A DNA stretch of 64,000 nucleotides from NCBI RefSeq assembly GCF_921292975.1, contig NZ_CAKLCM010000002.1, positions 2,294,001 through 2,358,000 of the forward strand, written 5' to 3'. The stretch is from Vibrio hippocampi. GTDB taxonomy: Bacteria; Pseudomonadota; Gammaproteobacteria; Enterobacterales; Vibrionaceae. Position numbers and translations under genes: made by a program. The notes under the pieces are model-generated. The model saw only the letters and a program-made list of their open reading frames with translations, was not told the DNA's origin and did no database searches. This document shows positions 60,055 through 64,000 of this stretch, one piece after another (positions within the stretch are counted from its first letter, which is position 1; each line of letters begins with the position of its first letter).

Positions 60055-61085
60055 ACCAAATCCCTTAAATACACCTCATTCAACGCACCCATAAAGCGAA
60101 CTTCATGTTCCAGTTCTACGTTAAATTTCTCCAGCACTCGATCTCTAACATAGGCTGCTAAAGCAACCACATCTTGTGCCGTTGCTTGTTTCGCATTCAC
60201 CAACACTAAAGCTTGGTTTGGATGCACCATAGCGCCGCCTAACGTATAGCCCTTAAGTCCACACTGATCGATCAACCAGCCCGCAGCGAGTTTCATCTGC
60301 TCACCCGCAGGGTAAGCTACTAAATTGGGGAACAACTGATTGAGTTGTTGATACTGTTGCTGAGAGATCACGGGGTTTTTAAAAAAGCTGCCCGCATTGC
60401 CGGTCACTTCGGGATCGGGCAATTTCTGTTGACGAACATCGACAACAATGTCGAAGATTTGCTGGGCAGTTACGGTTTGCTCATCTAATTGCTGCAGCGG
60501 TCCATAGTTGAGATTAGGTTGCCACTGTTTTGCCAGTTTAATACCTACCGCAGTAATAATGGCTCTGTCTTTCAGTTGGTGTTTAAAAATAGAGTCACGA
60601 TAGCCAAACTGACATTCCACTTGAGTCAGACGCTTCACCTCGAAGCTTTCTAAGCAGAGGTAATCCACATACTCACAGATATCTTTGAATTCTACCCCGT
60701 ATGCGCCAATGTTTTGGATCGGAGCGCTACCGGTACAACCGGGAATTAGAGCCAGATTTTCCAATCCAGAAAAGCCTGCTTTCGTCGCCCACTCAACCAG
60801 TTCAGGCCAATCCTCACCACCGCTCACGTGCAAATAGTGATACTCACTATCTTGTCGATGTTCACGCCCCATCAATTGATTCACTACAACTAATCCTTGA
60901 TACGGTTGAGTAAACAGCATATTGCTGCCCTTACCTAACATCAGCTTTTCCATTGCCTGCCACTGCTCATCTCGGTAAAGAGCAATCAAATCGTCAATGG
61001 TTTGGGCTTTGGCTAAGACGGCACAGGTTTGAGCAATACCAAAGGTATGGAAGTGAGACAATTGTGCATTGTGTTGAATTTGCAT
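60051..61085 (-). CDS. murB: UDP-N-acetylenolpyruvoylglucosamine reductase
   Basis: An FAD enzyme that makes UDP-MurNAc for peptidoglycan. The 344 residues contain LGKGSNMLF, the FAD loop IPGCTGSAPIQNIGAYGVE, GYRDSIFKH, NAGSFFKNPV with the catalytic serine, and a C-terminal VLVNAKQATAQDVVALA block. This is the type I (E. coli-like) form. It overlaps birA by four bases. Confidence 0.97.
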   Translation of the reverse strand: MQIQHNAQLSHFHTFGIAQTCAVLAKAQTIDDLIALYRDEQWQAMEKLMLGKGSNMLFTQPYQGLVVVNQLMGREHRQDSEYHYLHVSGGEDWPELVEWATKAGFSGLENLALIPGCTGSAPIQNIGAYGVEFKDICEYVDYLCLESFEVKRLTQVECQFGYRDSIFKHQLKDRAIITAVGIKLAKQWQPNLNYGPLQQLDEQTVTAQQIFDIVVDVRQQKLPDPEVTGNAGSFFKNPVISQQQYQQLNQLFPNLVAYPAGEQMKLAAGWLIDQCGLKGYTLGGAMVHPNQALVLVNAKQATAQDVVALAAYVRDRVLEKFNVELEHEVRFMGALNEVYLRDLV

Positions 61086-61144
61086 GAGCGTTCTTTGATG
61101 ATTTAAACTTGCGCCATTCTATCCTCTAGCAACCAGAGTTGGCT

Positions 61145-61576
61145 ATGACTAGCTTCAAGTTCAGTGTTCTTGACCCGGTAAAAATACCGCTAGTGAAAAA
61201 GATCTATAAGTCTCATTACCCAGCGGGTAAGCCCAAATCCGACGAGCGTATTATTATCGCGACACAAGAGAGCCAAACGGTCGCCGTCGTAAGGCTGAAA
61301 ACCGTTGAGCAACAACGTTTGATGACGGGTATGTTAGTAATTCCAGCATGCCGTGGTCTAGGGATTGCTCATCAACTGATGCAGCATCTAAAACAGAATG
61401 AGTTGACCGACAATGATTACTGCTTCGCCCTTGCTCATTTAGAGGGCTTTTACAATCAACATGGTTTTCAACACATTGATACTGAAGCGCTCCCCAATAC
61501 TTTGAAACAATTATTCAGTCGCTATACCGGCAGTGGTAAAGCGCTTGTCGCAATGCGATATCATGATCGCGATTAA
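61145..61576 (+). CDS. GNAT family N-acetyltransferase
   Basis: A 143-residue single-domain protein. MLVIPACRGLGIAHQLMQHL contains the acetyl-CoA-binding Q/RxxGxG/A motif (RGLGIA), preceded by a beta strand (AVVRLKTVEQQRLMTGM). HLEGFYNQHGFQHID is the C-terminal GNAT strand-helix. The ATG at 61145 is chosen; a TTG lies two codons upstream. Substrate unknown. It is divergent from murB and precedes pssA. Confidence 0.8.
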   Translation: MTSFKFSVLDPVKIPLVKKIYKSHYPAGKPKSDERIIIATQESQTVAVVRLKTVEQQRLMTGMLVIPACRGLGIAHQLMQHLKQNELTDNDYCFALAHLEGFYNQHGFQHIDTEALPNTLKQLFSRYTGSGKALVAMRYHDRD

Positions 61577-61669
61577 ACTTATAAACTGTTTACTATCCAA
61601 CTGTCATCAAAGTTTGATAAAATCGTGTGTTGGCAATTTTGCAACGATATAAAGGTAATCTCTTTCATC

Positions 61670-63010
61670 ATGATGGCTCTTAGGAACTCTTTTGAACAAC
61701 TCCCTTCACTTGCGCAAGATCCGAATAAATTTCATGTTCTTGCATCAGCCAGTGAATACCGTGAGTACTTGATTCAAGCGATTCGTGAAGCAAAATCTAG
61801 AATCTACCTAGTTGCATTGTATCTCGAAGATGATGAAGCGGGACGCGCTGTCCTGTCTGAATTATACAACGCCAAGCAAAACAATCCTGACTTAGATATC
61901 AAGGTCTGCGTTGACTGGCATCGCGCCCAACGCGGTCTGATTGGTGCTGACCAATCTGACGGTAATGCTGTGATGTATCGTGAGTATCGCCAAAACCATC
62001 AGCATGGGGTTCCCGTCTTTGGGGTTCCTGTGCGTGGTCGAGAAGTCTTTGGCGTACTTCACCTAAAAGGCTTTGTGGTCGATGATACCGTAATATACAG
62101 CGGCGCTAGCTTGAACAATATCTATCTCAACTATAAAGATCGCTATCGCTTTGATCGCTACCATGTTCTGGGAAATCCGTCTCTTGCTGATTCCATGGTG
62201 CAATTCATCAACCAAGAGATGATTGCCAACCCTGCTGTCAACGACCTGTCTCTGAGCGAAAAACCCACCACTAAGCAGATCAAGTCGGATATTCGTCAAC
62301 TCCGTGGCTCACTATCACAGGCACAATATCAATTCACGCCTGAGCGATTGAACGCGGATCAAGTGGCGGTCACTCCTCTGGTCGGTATTGGTAAGCGTCG
62401 TAATAGACTCAATCATGCCGTAAACCAACTGTTGGCAAGAGCCAAGAATGAAATATTTATCTGCACCCCCTATTTTAACTTCCCAAAATCGGTGGCTAAA
62501 CAGATTAAACGCGCACTAAAACGTGGCGTCAAAGTCAGCATCGTGGTGGGCGATAAAACGGCGAATGACTTTTATATCTCGCCAGAAGAAGAGTTTAAAA
62601 CCATTGGCGGTCTGCCTTATATGTACGAACTCAACTTGCGCCGTTTTGCCAAGTCGAATGAAGCGCACATTGCTAGTCGTCGCTTGAGTATCAAACTCTG
62701 GAAGCACGACGATAACAGTTTCCACCTCAAGGGTATTTGGGTGGATAAGACCAATATGCTGATCACGGGCAATAATCTCAATCCAAGAGCATGGACTTTG
62801 GACTTAGAGAACGCACTGTTAATTCGCGATCCACATGGACATTTAGTTGAGAAGTTTGAACAAGAAGTAGCCAATATTCTTGAGCATACTCAGCTTATCT
62901 GCACTTATAAGCAGTTCGAGAAAGTAGAGCACTACCCAGTGCCTGCACAGAAATTGATTCGCAAAATTACTCGCGTTAAAGCGGATCGAGTGTTGAAGCG
63001 ACTGCTTTAA
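61670..63010 (+). CDS. pssA: CDP-diacylglycerol-serine O-phosphatidyltransferase (PLD superfamily)
   Basis: Makes phosphatidylserine, precursor of phosphatidylethanolamine, at the cytoplasmic face of the inner membrane. The 446-residue protein has two HxK-type motifs, HLKGFVVDDTVIYSGASLN and HLKGIWVDKTNMLITGNNLN, plus VDWHRAQRG and IVGDKTANDFYI, all shared with E. coli PssA. The ATG at 61670 follows AAAGGTAAT; the next codon is also ATG. A bidirectional terminator separates it from typA. Confidence 0.95.
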   Translation: MMALRNSFEQLPSLAQDPNKFHVLASASEYREYLIQAIREAKSRIYLVALYLEDDEAGRAVLSELYNAKQNNPDLDIKVCVDWHRAQRGLIGADQSDGNAVMYREYRQNHQHGVPVFGVPVRGREVFGVLHLKGFVVDDTVIYSGASLNNIYLNYKDRYRFDRYHVLGNPSLADSMVQFINQEMIANPAVNDLSLSEKPTTKQIKSDIRQLRGSLSQAQYQFTPERLNADQVAVTPLVGIGKRRNRLNHAVNQLLARAKNEIFICTPYFNFPKSVAKQIKRALKRGVKVSIVVGDKTANDFYISPEEEFKTIGGLPYMYELNLRRFAKSNEAHIASRRLSIKLWKHDDNSFHLKGIWVDKTNMLITGNNLNPRAWTLDLENALLIRDPHGHLVEKFEQEVANILEHTQLICTYKQFEKVEHYPVPAQKLIRKITRVKADRVLKRLL

Positions 63011-63068
63011 TAACCATCACTAATAACCATCACTTTTAATAACCATCACTGCGACATTACAGCAAGCA

Positions 63069-63097
63069 CAAAAAAACCAGCCGAAGCTGGTTTTTTT
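63069..63097. terminator. Bidirectional terminator between pssA and typA
   Basis: AAAAAAACCAGC-CGAA-GCTGGTTTTTTT: a five-pair GC stem flanked by A and T runs, between convergent genes. Confidence 0.9.
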
Positions 63098-63114
63098 CAT
63101 AATAAGCAGTCCAA

Positions 63115-64000
63115 TTAAGACTTCGCTACGCGGCTTGCGCGCTTACGATCGCTCTCAGAAAGAAACTTCTTACGAAGACGAATGCTTTCTGGCGTCACTT
63201 CTACTAGTTCATCTTCATCGATAAACTCTAGCGCTTGCTCAAGCGTGTGCTTGATTGGCGGCGTTAGAACCTGAGCTTCATCAGTACCAGATGCACGAAC
63301 GTTGGTTAGCTGCTTACCTTTCAGTGCGTTAACGGTTAGGTCGTTATCACGGCTATGAATACCGATGATCATACCTTCGTAAACATCAACACCGTGACCG
63401 ATAAATAGGCGACCACGCTCTTGTAGGTTAAACAGTGCGTTAGTCAGTGCTTTACCCGCTGCGTTTGCAATCAATACGCCGTTGTTACGTTGACCAATGG
63501 TACCGCCCTTGTGTGGACCGTAGTGATCAAACGTATGGTAAAGCAGACCTGAACCCGAAGTTAGCGTCAAAAATTCAGTTTGGAAACCGATCAAGCCACG
63601 AGAAGGCATATTGAAGTCCATACGCACACGACCTTTGCCGTCTGGTGCCATGTCTTTCAGCTCACCTTTACGTAGACCGATTTTCTCCATGATGCCGCCT
63701 TGATGTTCTTCAAGAACATCAATCGTTACGGTTTCAAACGGTTCCATCAGCTGACCATCTTCTTCTTTGATGATAACTTCTGGACGAGATACCGCTAGCT
63801 CGAAGCCTTCACGACGCATGTTTTCAATCAGGATAGAAAGGTGAAGCTCACCACGACCAGAAACACGGAATTTGTCTGGATCATCACTCTGCTCTACGCG
63901 CAATGCAACGTTGTGTACCAGTTCTTTCTCAAGGCGCTCAAGGATGTTACGTGACGTCACGAACTTACCCTCTTTACCAGCGAAAGGCGACGTGTTTACT
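63115..64000 (-). CDS. typA: Ribosome-associated GTPase TypA/BipA, C-terminal part
   Basis: The frame is open to the right edge, so the N-terminal GTPase domain is outside the window. The visible 294 residues include [38 protein letters not shown] (domain III), [19 protein letters not shown], and [17 protein letters not shown] [19 protein letters not shown] at the C-terminus, all typical of BipA. BipA assists 50S assembly under stress such as low temperature. Confidence 0.96.
   Translation of the reverse strand, partial: VNTSPFAGKEGKFVTSRNILERLEKELVHNVALRVEQSDDPDKFRVSGRGELHLSILIENMRREGFELAVSRPEVIIKEEDGQLMEPFETVTIDVLEEHQGGIMEKIGLRKGELKDMAPDGKGRVRMDFNMPSRGLIGFQTEFLTLTSGSGLLYHTFDHYGPHKGGTIGQRNNGVLIANAAGKALTNALFNLQERGRLFIGHGVDVYEGMIIGIHSRDNDLTVNALKGKQLTNVRASGTDEAQVLTPPIKHTLEQALEFIDEDELVEVTPESIRLRKKFLSESDRKRASRVAKS

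Overview
The window looks like a stretch of the large chromosome of a Vibrio species or a close relative. Supporting signs are the gene orders gmk-rpoZ-spoT-trmH-recG, ompR-envZ, hemE-nudC-rsd, secE-nusG-rplKAJL-rpoBC and tRNA(Thr-Tyr-Gly-Thr)-tuf, close protein similarity to the E. coli and V. cholerae versions as I know them, and moderate GC content. No rRNA, phage, transposase or CRISPR was seen.

Layout. 1-5.4 kb: end of a lipid A secondary acyltransferase gene, two family 4 glycosyltransferases (probably LPS core), pyrE and rph with an attenuator between them, and yicC. 5.6-10.2 kb: manB and manC (GDP-mannose) and a purine permease behind a PurR-type operator. 10.4-12.7 kb: a small membrane protein, a stand-alone RelA/SpoT-domain protein and a lone rmlB. 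12.8-27.3 kb: one long minus-strand Wzy-type capsule/exopolysaccharide operon. In transcription order it is wza, wzb, wzc, two sulfotransferase-like genes, a putative glycosyltransferase, a wzy-like polymerase, a GT4 enzyme, kdsA, kdsB, a kpsF-like gene, wzx and wbaP. An ops/JUMPstart element precedes wza, so RfaH-type antitermination is likely. The gene set predicts a sulfated, Kdo-containing surface polysaccharide. 28.3-43.5 kb: housekeeping genes gmk, rpoZ, spoT, trmH, a four-helix-bundle (S23/IVP family) gene, recG with a LexA-type box, envZ, ompR, tRNA-Tyr, greB, yjaG, a hydroxyacid dehydrogenase, a DUF4136 lipoprotein, hemE, nudC and rsd. 43.8-57.9 kb: rpoC, rpoB, rplL, rplJ, rplA, rplK, nusG, secE, tuf and four tRNAs, all minus strand. 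58-64 kb: coaA, birA, murB, a GNAT acetyltransferase, pssA and the 3' part of typA.

The most unusual feature is a family of CTAG-centred heptanucleotide arrays in intergenic gaps: (GCTAGGT)22 before wzc, (GGGTCTA)17.6 before wza, seven units between wzb and wza, (TTAGGTG)9.7 between gmk and rpoZ, (GCTAGGT)7 after trmH, and (CTAGGTG)4.6 near 10.7 kb. Degenerate inverted pieces with a recurring CCTAGAATCTAGG-like core accompany several of them. They lie inside operons that are compact in E. coli. One copy sits beside the four-helix-bundle gene, whose last codons are themselves repeat sequence. Two arrays lie 29 and 41 bp upstream of the wzc and wza start codons, where copy-number change could alter polysaccharide expression. 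I propose this repeat family, possibly with the four-helix-bundle protein, as the candidate undescribed system. Its function is inference.
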